Positions 21,950-33,070 of a DNA stretch of 64,000 nucleotides are shown one piece after another (the first letter of the stretch is position 1; the number at the start of each line of letters is the position of its first letter). The notes under the pieces are model-generated. The model ran no database searches. It was given only the letters and a program-made list of their open reading frames with translations, and had not been told where the DNA came from. The stretch covers positions 124,001 through 188,000 of the forward strand of contig WAEK01000025.1 of NCBI GenBank assembly GCA_011634665.1, read 5' to 3'. The position numbers and the translations under genes are program-made. The DNA is from Mortierella sp. BCC40632. Lineage: Eukaryota > Mortierellomycota > Mortierellomycetes > Mortierellales > Mortierellaceae.

Positions 21950-22775
21950 AAGCAAACTTCTAATTAATATCTCTATCTATACTATCCAGCTAGATTCCCA
22001 TCATACAGCAAGACTATCACAAGGGGCATTGGCTTACAGGTAAACGAGGGGAAAGACTACTGCTATGCGTGCGAGAGGGCGTTAACGGCGCAGATAGCTA
22101 CTAATTCTCTAGACTGAAGGGGAATGGATGGTGACAAGATATTAATAAAGAGATCTTGAGGCTTGACCCATTGCGGACAAAATCTGGGATGGGACCGCGT
22201 TATCCATGCATCTTGGCTGATGAAACTTGACCAAGGTGTGATCATATTGATATCGCTAGGGAGCACTTTCTTGTCGATCGTCAACCCTCATAGCCGAGTC
22301 CTAAGCGTACCAACAGGGTCATCGTTACTCGAACCCGGGAACTTTCTATCTGCCCTGCGCGGGAATCGAGATAGCGAACGCATTGGTCTTTTCGGGATGA
22401 TTATATAGAGCTGGTGTTGCAAAAAAGAGCTATGAGGCGATGAGAATGATCATAGCCGTAAACCGTAAACGACCGGTACCTTAATATCAGGACACAAAAT
22501 CTTGGAGAGAAGAAAAGAAGCTGTCGGGCTATTGTCCGACACTGCTTGCTATTTATTTTCATGGTAGGGGTTCCCCTTAAATGGGACCATGATGACCCCA
22601 TCTTATCAACTACATTGCACCCCCACCATAGTACTGACCCTGCCATCAGGAGTTTATCTGCGCAGATCGAACGGGATGCGGAGCTTTCTCTTGTGTATGG
22701 CCGTAATTCGAAATTGTATCTCTGTCAAGTCTTTTAGGTTGACTTGGGAGTCATATCGGACCACTCCCTATAGGG
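21950..22775. other. No recognisable feature
   Basis: Stretch without a supported gene or repeat. Small frames here carry no motifs. Confidence 0.3.
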
Positions 22776-22917
22776 CTAGGAACCCATTGGAGCTCACAGA
22801 GAGTGCGGACCAAACTCCTTGAAGATCTAGGGCCTTTTTTTTTCTTGTTCACCATCCCTCTTTTTCCCCCTTTTTTTTTTTCTTTTTCTTTTCTTTTTTT
22901 TTCTTTTTTTTTCTTTT

Positions 22918-22970
<53 letters not shown>

Positions 22971-23030
22971 CTTTTTTTTTTTTCTTTTTCTTTTTTTCCT
23001 TTTTTTTCGCCACCACTCTTTTCGCCACCA

Positions 23031-23196
23031 CCAGTGTTTCTTATCGAACAGAAAAAGTCAAGATCTCGTCTCGTTAAGCCGCGGACTCGTTTCGTTAAGC
23101 CCGTACTAATTCCCTGTAAATGGCTGTCATCGAAACGAAACGTTAACGAAACGAAACGAGTTATCGAACGAATTCCGTCTCGTTGAGAAACACTGG
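23031..23196. mobile_element. MITE-like element related to 13182-13268
   Basis: Terminal inverted repeats CCAGTGTTTCT (23031-23041) and AGAAACACTGG (23186-23196). The 166-bp interior is rich in short CGTTTCGTT/AACGAAACG repeats in both orientations. It is flanked by CCACCA-type repeats, so a target duplication cannot be judged. It shares terminal GTGTTTCT with the element at 13182. Non-coding, so mobility would be non-autonomous. Confidence 0.5.
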
Positions 23197-23295
23197 CCAC
23201 CACCACCACCACAAACTTTTAACACCACACTTTAATCACACCCAGTAAGTAACCCGTCAGAAAGGAATAAAAAGAAGAATGGTATGTCGAAACAT

Positions 23296-23584
23296 ACAAA
23301 TCTGGAGAACAATGGGCTAAATCTCAGCAGCTCGTAGCAACAAGGCTACTCGACTGCTTACAATACCCTGTTCAATTAAAGTCGTCTGCAATGGATTTAT
23401 CTCTTCCAATATTTGAAATTAACATTAGCAGGTGCCTCACAGCGCCTTTCCGCACTGCAAGACCTCCCCACGTAGTATGACTCAGGGCCCGAAGACCTAT
23501 TCGTATTCAACTAGATATCGGAAAAGGCGGTAATCGTCGCGTTCTAGCACGGATTCTGACTTAGAGGCGTTCAGCCATAATCCA
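23296..23584 (-). rRNA. 28S 3'-end fragment, left palindrome arm
   Basis: Minus-strand copy of the last ~285 nt of 28S, ending at the mature 3' end with the ETS hairpin at 23282-23297 (GTATGT/ACATAC). Upstream 28S is lost at the palindrome centre. Confidence 0.85.
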
Positions 23585-23585
23585 A

Positions 23586-23838
23586 GCTAGACGGTGATGA
23601 TTACCGCCTTTTCCGATATCTAGTTGAATACGAATAGGTCTTCGGGCCCTGAGTCATACTACGTGGGGAGGTCTTGCAGTGCGGAAAGGCGCTGTGAGGC
23701 ACCTGCTAATGTTAATTTCAAATATTGGAAGAGATAAATCCATTGCAGACGACTTTAATTGAACAGGGTATTGTAAGCAGTCGAGTAGCCTTGTTGCTAC
23801 GAGCTGCTGAGATTTAGCCCATTGTTCTCCAGATTTGT
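23586..23838 (+). rRNA. 28S 3'-end fragment, right palindrome arm
   Basis: Plus-strand copy of the last ~250 nt of 28S with the 3'-ETS hairpin (last pair changed, 23837-23852) and about 65 nt of 3'-ETS. Mirror image of the left arm. Confidence 0.85.
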
Positions 23839-23924
23839 ATGTTTCGACATATCATTCTTCTTTTTACTCCTTTCTGGTGGGTTACTTGCTGGGTATGACA
23901 AAAATGTAGTGTTAAAAGTTGTGA

Positions 23925-25120
23925 AAAAAAAAAAAAAAACTAGTTAGTAGAGAAGAGAGAGGGGAGGGGAGGGAGGTAAGTGAGGAGAGGGAGGGGAGGA
24001 GTGATGATGAGAGGCTTCAGAGATTCCTGTGAGTTCCTATTGACCCTCAAGGAATTTTGTCCACTCTCTCTGTGAGCTCCAATGGGTTCCTAGACCTTCA
24101 AGGAGTAGTCTGCATCTTATCCACTCTTTTAAAGATATGGTCATACTTTGATTTTGGAGGTTCTGAGTAAGTGGGATGCTGTTTCCGGCATGGATTTTTT
24201 CTTTTTTTCCTTCTTCATGTCCTATGTCCTAGCTATCGGTTGTAGGGTTACAGAGAGAGGTCTGTGTGTTGTGTGAGGGGGACTGGATGCGGGTGGCGAT
24301 CATTTTTGAAAACAGTTTTTTTTAGGTCCTAGGAACCTCATAGTATGTTCTGGGACTTTACTTTTTTTTTTTTTTTGCCTCTCTACACTTCTACACTCTA
24401 CACTCCTCTATACTTCTTTTTTCTCTTCCTGATGACACTGGCTCGACTAAAGCTCGGAGCCACCAGGATTACCCCATCGTCGGTCCGGTCTTCAATTCAG
24501 GTCCCGTCATCGTCAACAATCCCGGTACAGCTCGTCATCAACAGTTCAAAATAGTCTACTGATTTTACCATCGGCTCCCAAGCTCTTCACTTTTTCCACA
24601 GTGGTTTCTCTACCAGTTTTATCTCTTTTTCTCTCTCTCTCTCTCTTTTTTTTAATTATCCTAGATCCTCTTCCTCTGGCTTTTTTACACTTGGCCCTCT
24701 CCTGGCTATTGTTGCAGAGATTAAGACATTTTTTGTATTTAATGGGATGATCACTTTGGGCACTGACAGGTGTCACAATTAGTGATTTGAGGATTCCCTC
24801 CGTCACAGTTAATCGGACGTGCACCAGGTGGCCTAAATAGAAATCTTTTTAACAGAGCTAATGATTTTTTGCAATGTTTTTCACCCTTCATCCAGTAATG
24901 ACTGGCAGTTCTGAGCATACTATTCACTAAGCAACATTAGGATTGTTCTCGAGCAGTCTATTGCTCACTAGATACCTTGCACGGCGTGGTATGATATGTT
25001 CCTCGACGTAGTTTTGTATTAATGGGTCCTGTCGATGTGACGCTCATGCTGCGCAGCTTTCCTAGCGTTTCCTCTGCGATTTTCTATATATAAATAAAAA
25101 GGTAGGAAAAGACGTTGAAC
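23925..25120. other. Gene-free spacer, purine tract then low-information DNA
   Basis: Contains the A-run and GGGGAGG-rich purine tract typical of what follows the 3'-ETS in the other copies, then sequence with poly-T runs (24360-24375) and no supported gene. The last exon of the gene at 25.1-26.9 kb may reach into 24960-25077 (a minus-strand frame opens after an acceptor near 25078), but its phase does not fit. Confidence 0.3.
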
Positions 25121-26878
25121 TTACTGTGACCATTGACGTCTTGAGCTAGATAGCGAGGTTGTAAAACGTACCCGCGCAGTAAGAAGAGGTCGAGCAGCCG
25201 TGATTATGTTACCAAACTGAAAGCGCGAGGTAACAAGGTCGAATTCGCCGATACCAACCACCAGATAACAGGCCTCGTATCTCAAGGACATGGCAAAAAC
25301 CTCCACATGCTGGCCTACAGGATTCAAGGATATTAGTGAGCAGCTACCGTAGCCGAAGTGAAAAATTAATCGTTTGGGATCGTCAACGCACCGGACACTA
25401 GAAATCCCACGACAGGCATATTGATCCCGGAGCTCAGTAAACCGTCAACAGACAGTTTCATCTGGTCATAAAGTTTTCGGCGATCATCCCTGTATCCAGC
25501 AGAGCGTCTGTCTGGAGCCTTAACTTCCATGATGGCAACAGTGTATCCTTAACAGAGAGAAAGAAGTCAGGGTACAGCCTTTCTTCATTATTATAACAAG
25601 GGCCACACTGCAGCTCGTCCCTCGTCCTGGATACAGAAAAGTTGAAACAAGATTATTAGAAAGTGTGACTACAAGAGTGACCCACTTACATATTAGTGAG
25701 TGAAATGTAAAAAGGATGTGAGAAACCTACCAATGCATTGTGCAATTGACGAGGTCCCCAAACAAACCATCCATCACCGGCTTAGCAAAGTCGTTGATAA
25801 AGGTGTCTTCATTGACTTCCCGGGTCTTCTCTGGATCATCGGTAGTCCTGCTCCATAAAGCTGATGTTCTCAGATAGTTCTCGATGATTTGGTGGAGGGG
25901 ATTGGTGGGGTTCATGCAACGTGTCTGTGCTATAGCTTGGCTCCGAGTAGTCTTGGCTCGTATATTAAAGGCAAACGAAGCGACCTCGGCTATCAAAGCC
26001 TCATCCGCTTTACAGTCGTACTCCATCTGCCACGACTCTGTGGCTTCCGTCCAATGGTCGATCGACAAGACGTCCTGAAGAACTTTGGGAGTATAAATGA
26101 AGTTTCTCAGTGCCAATATGTCGGGGTCTACCAACAGTTCTAGTGCTAACATCGCCTCTGATCGACGGTCAGCTAGATCCTGCGAAATGTTGACGTTTTC
26201 AATCTTCCACAACACCTCCGTTTTCAACCGCGAAGATGATTCACCGGGACCGACAAGCCAGTTGAGTTTCTCCGGCGGCTTCTCGAAGGCGCCCCACGTA
26301 CTCGCCGTGTTGTCCTCATCCTTCCCGTCCCTGTTGCTATACTCCGAGTCCGAGTTATCGTCCAGGATAAGGAGCGTGAATGGAGTATTCTTGTCACTGC
26401 TTGAGTCAGGCTGGGCATCATCATCACAAGACTCGCCTTCTATCTGCTCATTGAGTGCTGAAGTCAACGTGGCAGCTCTTTCGAAGTTTTGTTGGGCACC
26501 TTGGCGTGTCTTCAGTCGTGTTTCCGATTGTATAGCCATTATATCGTCATAACATTGTTGCCAGACACGTTTGATATGAGAGCGCTTTGCCATAGCAAGA
26601 TGTCTTGCAATGTTGCGTACTACTTGAGTCACTTCGTTCGCATCTCGAATACGTTGCACACTGTTCAGAAAAACCTCGCAAATAGCATCCCCTTTAGATC
26701 TGTGGTCCTGATTGAACTCTGCTTCGCAAAATCCTCGTACAGACCAAAGGTGGGGAAGTTCCTCAAGGAAATACGGTGCCACACCTGAAGGGTCCGACAG
26801 TGACAAAGTGAGGCGCTTAGTGCGCTGGCGTTTACGTGGAAGGAGCACGTCTGGATCAGAACTCGGATGATTTGTCAT
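25121..26878 (-). CDS. PD-(D/E)xK-like protein, family 2 (one frameshift)
   Basis: Exon 1 (26878-25731, ~383 residues) has a basic start, an acidic Ser-rich middle and the end TFINDFAKPVMDGLFGDL. A GT-AG intron leads to exon 2 at 25626 (TRDELQCGPCYNN, YPDFFLSV). One base is then missing near 25545, after which the frame reads VAIMEVKAPDRRSAGYRDD and NMPVVGFLVSG. A further exon begins GQHVEVFAMSLRYEACYLV and carries FDLV. YPDFF...MEVKAP is a PD...ExK nuclease signature. The family is unrelated in sequence to the 10.4-kb gene and to the CRNs. The 3' end is uncertain. The frameshift is either decay or an assembly error. Confidence 0.6.
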
Positions 26879-27519
26879 CGATTCCTAATTCTCACCAAGA
26901 AATTCAAAATGTTAGAGGGTTGCATGATGCTAATAACAGGGATCGTTCTGCAACAAGATGACAGCACTGAGGTAATGGACGGCGCTCTGCGACTCGAACA
27001 TCTCAGAGTCCCGTCCAACATGGGTACAAGAGGGGACAACCAACGAGCTGAATAGAGTCCAACCACCGCAATCTGTTGTAGAACGGGTGCCCCATCTGAC
27101 ACAGAGCCATCGCCAGAGATTGCTCGATCCTTCAGAGCTTATAGCACAGTTACGAGCTGTACAGTAATAAAGATCGTGTTGAAGATCTCGCAAAGGATGA
27201 GGCTGAGCAACTTAGCGTAAGGTCATGGGGGTATATCGAGCGCAGATTCATTCAACAGGATCTTGCGCTCGATTCAGTAAGGCGATTGGTGCAATCCGCA
27301 GCAAATCAAAAGGGACTCCAGCTTCCAGTACTACCAACAATGACTGTCTGTATATAACAGACCATGATCGCTTACATTACCTTCTGAAGACACTGAAATA
27401 GATGGCTGCGAATGATAGGAGCAGTTTGTTTGTCTCCAAACCTTTTCGTGTGCAAAGCGAAGGCTACGAAGAGGAGAGAGAGAGAGACAAGCCACTACGT
27501 TACGTCACCGAATTTCTAC
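26879..27519. other. Gene-free spacer
   Basis: No supported gene on either strand. It separates the divergently arranged family-2 nuclease gene and CRN D. Confidence 0.3.
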
Positions 27520-27913
27520 CCTGCCGCAGTTGCTGCGTCGCCCCCACGCATCTCTCAACAACCTTTCAACCTTGCAGCTCCCTCTGCACACCCCACGCCA
27601 TTTGTCACTACCATGCACTTTCTTTCGGCGCATCTCTTTGCAATGTCGCCCTCCTCACTCGAATCCTTTTCTCTCCTCCATTGCCTTTACCGCTCCCACG
27701 CTTTCTTTTAACCTTAATTTTCTGCTTGTATCTAACATCCTTCCTTTTGCCACCATTTCCACCTTTGCATCGTTTTTGCCACCGTTCTCACGCCTTTCCA
27801 TCCCTTCCTCCTGTTCCTTTTTAATCCTATCCTTTTCTCTTTTCCTTTATCCTCTCTTTCTCTACGCCTTTTTTTATTCAACATTTCTTCTTTCACTCAT
27901 ACTTCGCAACATC
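27520..27913 (+). promoter_or_regulatory. Conserved CRN promoter block (D)
   Basis: Pyrimidine-rich upstream region that aligns with the inverted 9107-9500 of CRN B: TTGCAATGTC, TTACCGCTCCCACGC and GCCACCGTTCTCACGCC are shared. Similarity begins near 27520, which may mark the 5' boundary of the CRN unit. Confidence 0.55.
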
Positions 27914-30900
27914 ATGATCGACAAACACTTGACTTTGTTCTGCCTTGTTGATGGAGAGGCTACCTCCAACGCGTTCTCCGTCGAGATTGAGCCCATCAAA
28001 ACTCATTAAGGCCGAGAAAGCCAACCGCTTTCATGATGTTGATGCAGATGAGCTCACTCTCTGGCGCGTTTCAATTCCCGATGACGATGATGACGATGTT
28101 CCCATTGTGCTTGACAAGGTCATCACCAAGGACCAGAAAAAACTCAAAGCGACGCGTGAACTGTCCGATGTCTGGAGAGACACACCTCCTAAAGGAACTA
28201 TTCACGTCATCATCAAGCGCCCTCCTCAAGGTAATGCATACGCGTTTTTTTTTTTTTTTTTTTCACAATGGGATGCCCGTCTCTTGATTGATCTTCGGCA
28301 TTAAGATCTTTTACCGCTCTCTAACTCTATCTTCTCTCCATTGTTCCATTCATAGTGCATGCACCTGCACCATCTCGCTCATTGACTCCGCTTCCCGGTT
28401 ACCACTCGGATGGCTCTCCTCCCAGTACGCCGCTGTCTGGTATGAGATCACTCGTGCTCTCTTGTCTCTGTTTTTTTTTTTTTTTTTTTTTTGATGGTCC
28501 TAACATCGCACCCTTCCTTATGCAACTAGGTGACCTCCATGCCGACATCAAAGCAATCATGGACCAATTCTTTGCACCAGGATCAGATGTGGCCAAGTTT
28601 CTCGACGCGTTTGTGAATGGCCAAGGACAGCTTCCAGCCACCACAGGAAACATTCAAGGACTGCCTAGAGCATGGCGCCGAGGACTAGGGAAAGCACCAA
28701 CAAGCCGGCCTAGTCTTCTATTCATGGACCTCCTGACCCTTCCAAACCCGATTCAGTGTCAAGGAATCTCGCAGCCGGATCCATTCTCAAGCTTGTAGAT
28801 GAGAACAATCGGTTCAACATATCCATCTTTGGCGTGTCTGGTAATTTTTTGATACCCTCGACAATGCACAGTCTGTAGTGACAATGTTCATGTCAGTTGC
28901 CTTCCTGATCAATACTTTCTTCAACTGAACTGGCATAGGCTGTGGCAAAACTCGCGTTGTGATTGAGCTTCTCTCTCAACACTGGGGATTCTACTTCAAT
29001 GCCGCTGATGACGATTGGGGTTCTGCGGATATGATGACACTTCACAACACCGTCCGCCAACGCTTAAAGGATCTCCAGGACACTTCTGCTGTCGTAGATT
29101 TTGAAACCAACAACTATTTTGCACAGAAGATTACACAGTTGCTATTCCTCTCTCGGTTTCTTGTCTTCAGGTACTGTCTGAGCGTCCCTGGCTGTGGTGA
29201 CACGTTTACCAGTGCACGTTGGGCTCTGCTTCAAGTGTGTCCCCATATTCTATTGGAGGACATTTTTAACTCGCTCTTTACCAAACTCCTTGAACTTCAG
29301 CATCACGGCTTACTCCCTCTCTCGCTACTGATTCGTAACATGCACGCGGATGCCAAAGCACGTCTTGTCAATCGTGGATGTCTACCAAAGATCAAGGACA
29401 ATACCCGACTTCTGATCATCAATGACGAGGCACAGATTCTGGGCGACAGTTTCAACGACTCGTTCAAATCAGAGTCAGACTTTGTGAACCCTGCTCGGCC
29501 ATTGCTTTCACCTATCCTCCATGCGTTCCGAGACATCGGTCAGCATCAGCTCACTCTAGTTACGTGCGGCACAGGACTTAGCATTGCTACGCTCTTCTGG
29601 GTTCAGAGTTCTGGCTCGGACCTGAAAGATAGTTCCACTCCATTCGATTTCCTGGAATTCCCAGGCTGGACTGACAAAGACTCGATCACAGCCTACATTT
29701 CTCGGGTGCAGACCTGTCTGAAAGACGACCAGTCCAAATTGGCTCTAGAGGACCAACTCCCACCGGAAGCGGTCGACATGCTGTACGAAAAGTTTACGGG
29801 TCGCTATCGTCCTGCCATTGCAGCAATTGGTATGTTAACTTGATACTAGCATGATTGGAGAGGCCTAGATGAGCTCATGTCCAGTATGCTCAACACCTGC
29901 AACCTTAATGTCTTTCTGTCTATAGAGAGGACTATTGAAAACAACGGCCCTGGTACATGGAGGAAGACCATCGAAGATGCTGAGGATAGGCTAGTATCTT
30001 GGGCAAATCGACACATCAAAGGCAATATTTGCTACGAGATCAGGCGCCTTCACGACAAACACAACCAATACAAACATCGACTTGCGGATTCCATCGAGAG
30101 CATGCATGGCCTCCTCATGTATCAGAGATGCATGTTTGGGAGTCACGACCTTGTCCTCAAGGAGGTAGACCCTCAGTTGGTGGAGCACGCGTTTGGTCGG
30201 ATCAAAATCATCTCGGGTAAGGCTACTACCGTTTTGGACGAGCCCTTCGTTTCCAAGGCTGTGGAGAACTATTTCATGGCCACAGACCCCTATTTCAAGA
30301 AGGAAATCCGGAAACGGATGGTAAAGGCAACGGCCTCTGATCAGGGATGTGTGTTTGAGCGGTTCATGATGAGTGTTTTTAGTGAGACATTCAACAAACA
30401 ACCCCTATCGGATTGGCCACACGAACCCCCCCATTGCTGACATGTGTCCATCTCTTGTCGGTAAGGTGGAGATTGTTGGGTGGAGGGAGCCTGGACTCGA
30501 GCAAGGCACGACTCACGCGACGATATCAATGGAGGATTTCATGGACGCCCATGTTAACCATCAGTCAACTCGCAACAGCATGCCCGTCGCCCCATTTTTC
30601 TTCCCCAAGTCTAAGCCGTCAGGACCGGATTCGGTTTTCTTTATTCGGATCGATGGTGCTCAGTTAGTACCTGTTTTTGTACAGATGAAGCTGCATCAAG
30701 GGTCGTCTAACTTTTCGGAGAAGGACTGGAATGAGGCACTCAGTACAGTCTCTGCACCCAAAATTGAGGCGCACGTGAAGTCTTTCCGCAATTACTGTCC
30801 CAACAACGTCTACATCAGCATGATTGTAGCATACCCTACCAAGTGGAGTGACAAGCTGCTGGCACCATCAGATCTCCCAAAAGACACGAGTGGTGTACAG

Positions 30901-31053
30901 CAGGTCGTAATCAACATTGGCGATAACAATTTCGGCGATATTTTCCCCAAGGATCATGTAGAGTTCATTGATCGTCTCAAGAATGCGCGAAAGCGTTCTG
31001 CTGACGATGAGGATAGTAACGATGAGGATTGTTCCAAAAAGCAGAGGAGCTAG
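27914..31053 (+). pseudogene. CRN locus D: Crinkler NTPase-nuclease, least decayed
   Basis: Exons can be mapped: 27914-28230 (CRN N-terminal domain), 28356-28439 (linker), 28530-28840, 28939-29829 (NTPase), 29926-31053 (helical region plus nuclease). Walker A (VSGCGKTR) is split by the intron at 28841-28938. IINDEAQ, TLVTCGTGLS and FLEFPGWTDKD follow. The C-terminus has IRIDG then VFVQMK (D...QxK) and ends CSKKQRS. Breaks: loss of about 20 nt in the N-terminal domain near 27995, 1-nt loss near 28733, and an extra C in a C7 run near 30427. The NTPase exon is fully open. Known CRN biology is secretion and host-nucleus action; this copy would need three repairs, so it is probably silent. Confidence 0.87.
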
Positions 31054-32097
31054 TCTACCACTGCACCCTCTTCAGCCTCGTTGGCCACTCCTTTTATTTT
31101 TTTCTTCTATCAGCCATCAAATACATATACCCTTTTGTTGTCATACCCTGCGTTCGCAATCATTCCTTCAACTCTTCTGCCCCGATAGCACTTTACATCT
31201 TTTAGCATGACAGATATCTTTTAGTTGGATATCGAGGAATTCACATCGTCCTAAGCAATCTTTTCAAAGTCTTAAAGATGCTATTATTGTATGCAGTGCG
31301 AGACGATTGTGACCGAATGTGTTTTTTTTTTTTTTTTTTTTTTTGCTCGGATATTTACTCTGCCTCGACGATGTCGTGGGTGAGTGACCAGAGAAGGGAA
31401 AGAGGACCAGGAAATATTGTGAAAGCAAGGGTGATACTACAACAGGAGGGGGCGATGTGTTAGAACAGCGTGAGGGGATAGAGAATACAAGGGTGAGCAG
31501 CGACAGCGCCGAGGGAGAAGAGCGATAAAACAGAGGATGAGTAGTGACAGTAATAAAAGAGAGCAGCGACAGGGTGAAGGGTGTTAGTACAGCGTCAGTA
31601 CAGTGTTAGTACAATGTTAGTCGCGTTAGTATAATGTAGTGAGAGTTAGTTCAGGTCAGTGGAGATCAACGACAGCATGGAGGTATTTTATCCTTCAGTC
31701 CTTGCTTTTGCTTTGTTTATTGAGTTGGTGATAACTAGTTTAGTTGGCTGCATCAAAGAGGGGAACTATTAGTCGAAAATCAGAGGAGAGGAGAGGTTAG
31801 TGTAGTTTCTTGATAGTTTTTGCTCTCCTTTTATACTTGTTGCTGCGGCAATCGGAGTAATATCTGAATGTGGCGGTGGTCATATGCTCCAGTGGCGCGA
31901 GATAAATGCTCCGAGAGAGATAATCCGACAACATTGCGTAGTAAATGTGACTAATGCGCAGCAATTTTTGAAATCTATTTAAGCCATGCCAAGATTCACT
32001 CTTGATTCACACTTTTCCGATCAAGTCTGTCCAGAGTTGTCTAGTAAGTTTTTGAAAGATGTAGGAGAAAGATTATTAAAGAGTATTAATATTAATA
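31054..32097 (+). other. Conserved CRN 3' flank (D) with (TAA)n end
   Basis: Inverted counterpart of 4957-6001 and 14219-15324. No coding content. It ends ATTAATATTAATA and runs directly into 28S at ATAACTGGC. Confidence 0.75.
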
Positions 32098-32216
32098 ATA
32101 ACTGGCTTGTGGCAGCCAAGCGTTCATAGCGACGTTGCTTTTTGATCCTTCGATGTCGGCTCTCCCTATCATACTGAAGCAGAATTCAGTAAGCGTTGGA
32201 TTGTTCACCCACTAAT

Positions 32217-32271
<55 letters not shown>

Positions 32272-32670
32272 ATGAAGTGTTGTTGCAATAGTAATTGAAG
32301 TTAGTACGAGAGGAACACTTCATTCGGATAATTGGTATTTGGGTCTGCCTGAGCAGGCAATGACCCAAAGCTATCATCCGTTGGATTATGGCTGAACACC
32401 TCTAAGTCAGAATCCGTGCTAGAACGCGACGATTACCGCCTTTTCCGATATCTAGCTGAATACGAATAGGTCTTCGGGCACTGAGTCATACTACGTGGAG
32501 AGGTCTTGCAGTGCGGAAAGGCGCTGTGAGGCACCTGCTAATGTTAATTTCAAATATTGGAAGAGATAAATCCATTGCAGACGACTTTAATTGAACAGGG
32601 TATTGTAAGCAGTCGAGTAGCCTTGTTGCTACGAGCTGCTGAGATTACGCCCATTGTTCTCCAGATTTGT
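32098..32670 (+). rRNA. 28S rRNA 3'-end fragment (copy D)
   Basis: Plus-strand 28S 3' terminus of ~573 nt, closest of the copies to a canonical sequence (GTACGAGAGGAACACTTC, GGATTATGGCTGAACACC, TAAGCAGTCGAGTAGCC). It starts at ATAACTGGCTTGTGG like copies B and C and ends at ATTTGT. The same strand carries CRN D upstream. Confidence 0.93.
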
Positions 32671-32684
32671 ATGTTTCGACATAC
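32669..32684 (+). ncRNA. 3'-ETS stem-loop after 28S
   Basis: GTATGT-TTCG-ACATAC: 6-bp stem with UUCG tetraloop starting at the mature 28S 3' end. It is conserved in all five copies (4361-4376, 13629-13644, 23282-23297, 23837-23852). Position fits the 3'-ETS helix used in pre-rRNA processing. Confidence 0.7.
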
Positions 32685-32888
32685 CATTCTTCTTCTTTTA
32701 TCCTTTCTGATGGCTAGCTTGCTGCGTAAGGATCAAAGAGAGATTTTTGTCTTGTAAAAAAAAAATATATCAAAGAGTGGAGGGGAGGAAGGGAGGGGAG
32801 GAGGAAGGGGGAAGGAGAAGAGAGTGAAAAAAAAATTTTTTTTTTGTTAACAAGGACCCCATGTGGGCATGCAGAATTTATGGTATAC

Positions 32889-32910
32889 CAGGGCGGCTCC
32901 GGCCGCCCTG
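32889..32910. repeat. GC-rich perfect hairpin
   Basis: CAGGGCGGC (32889-32897) and GCCGCCCTG (32902-32910), loop TCCG. It lies between the 28S copy D spacer and the minus-strand RNase H element, near the likely 3' end of the latter, so it may be that element's 3' structure. Confidence 0.5.
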
Positions 32911-33070
32911 TTGTCACTTGGACCTTAAACGAGAAGGAATCTCGCAAATGGATACTGCAGAAACTAGTCTACAGTGTCCATATACTCTTCGGCATCACTC
33001 ACATCGCATGAATGGGTCGAGTATTGTCCGCCCACCCCCTACGTGGCCTGTTGCGCTCATTCGTCGTCTT

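Larger units (their letters stand above)
22776..24093. repeat. Nested inverted repeat around two 28S tails
   Basis: Outer arms: CTAGGAACCCATTGGAGC at 22776 onward is found inverted at about 24065-24093. Inner arms: 23217-23551 and 23604-23920 are inverted copies of 28S 3' end plus 3'-ETS, with a centre of about 50 bp. The left side carries a very long poly-T/CT tract (about 22839-23008), the right an A17 run and a GA-rich tract (23923-24005). The structure looks like two rDNA tails fused back to back. Such palindromes are hard to assemble, so it needs read support. Confidence 0.7.

Noticed and set aside
22803..23212. Poly-Phe and poly-Lys frames
   Set aside because: Produced by the long poly-T tract; not genes.
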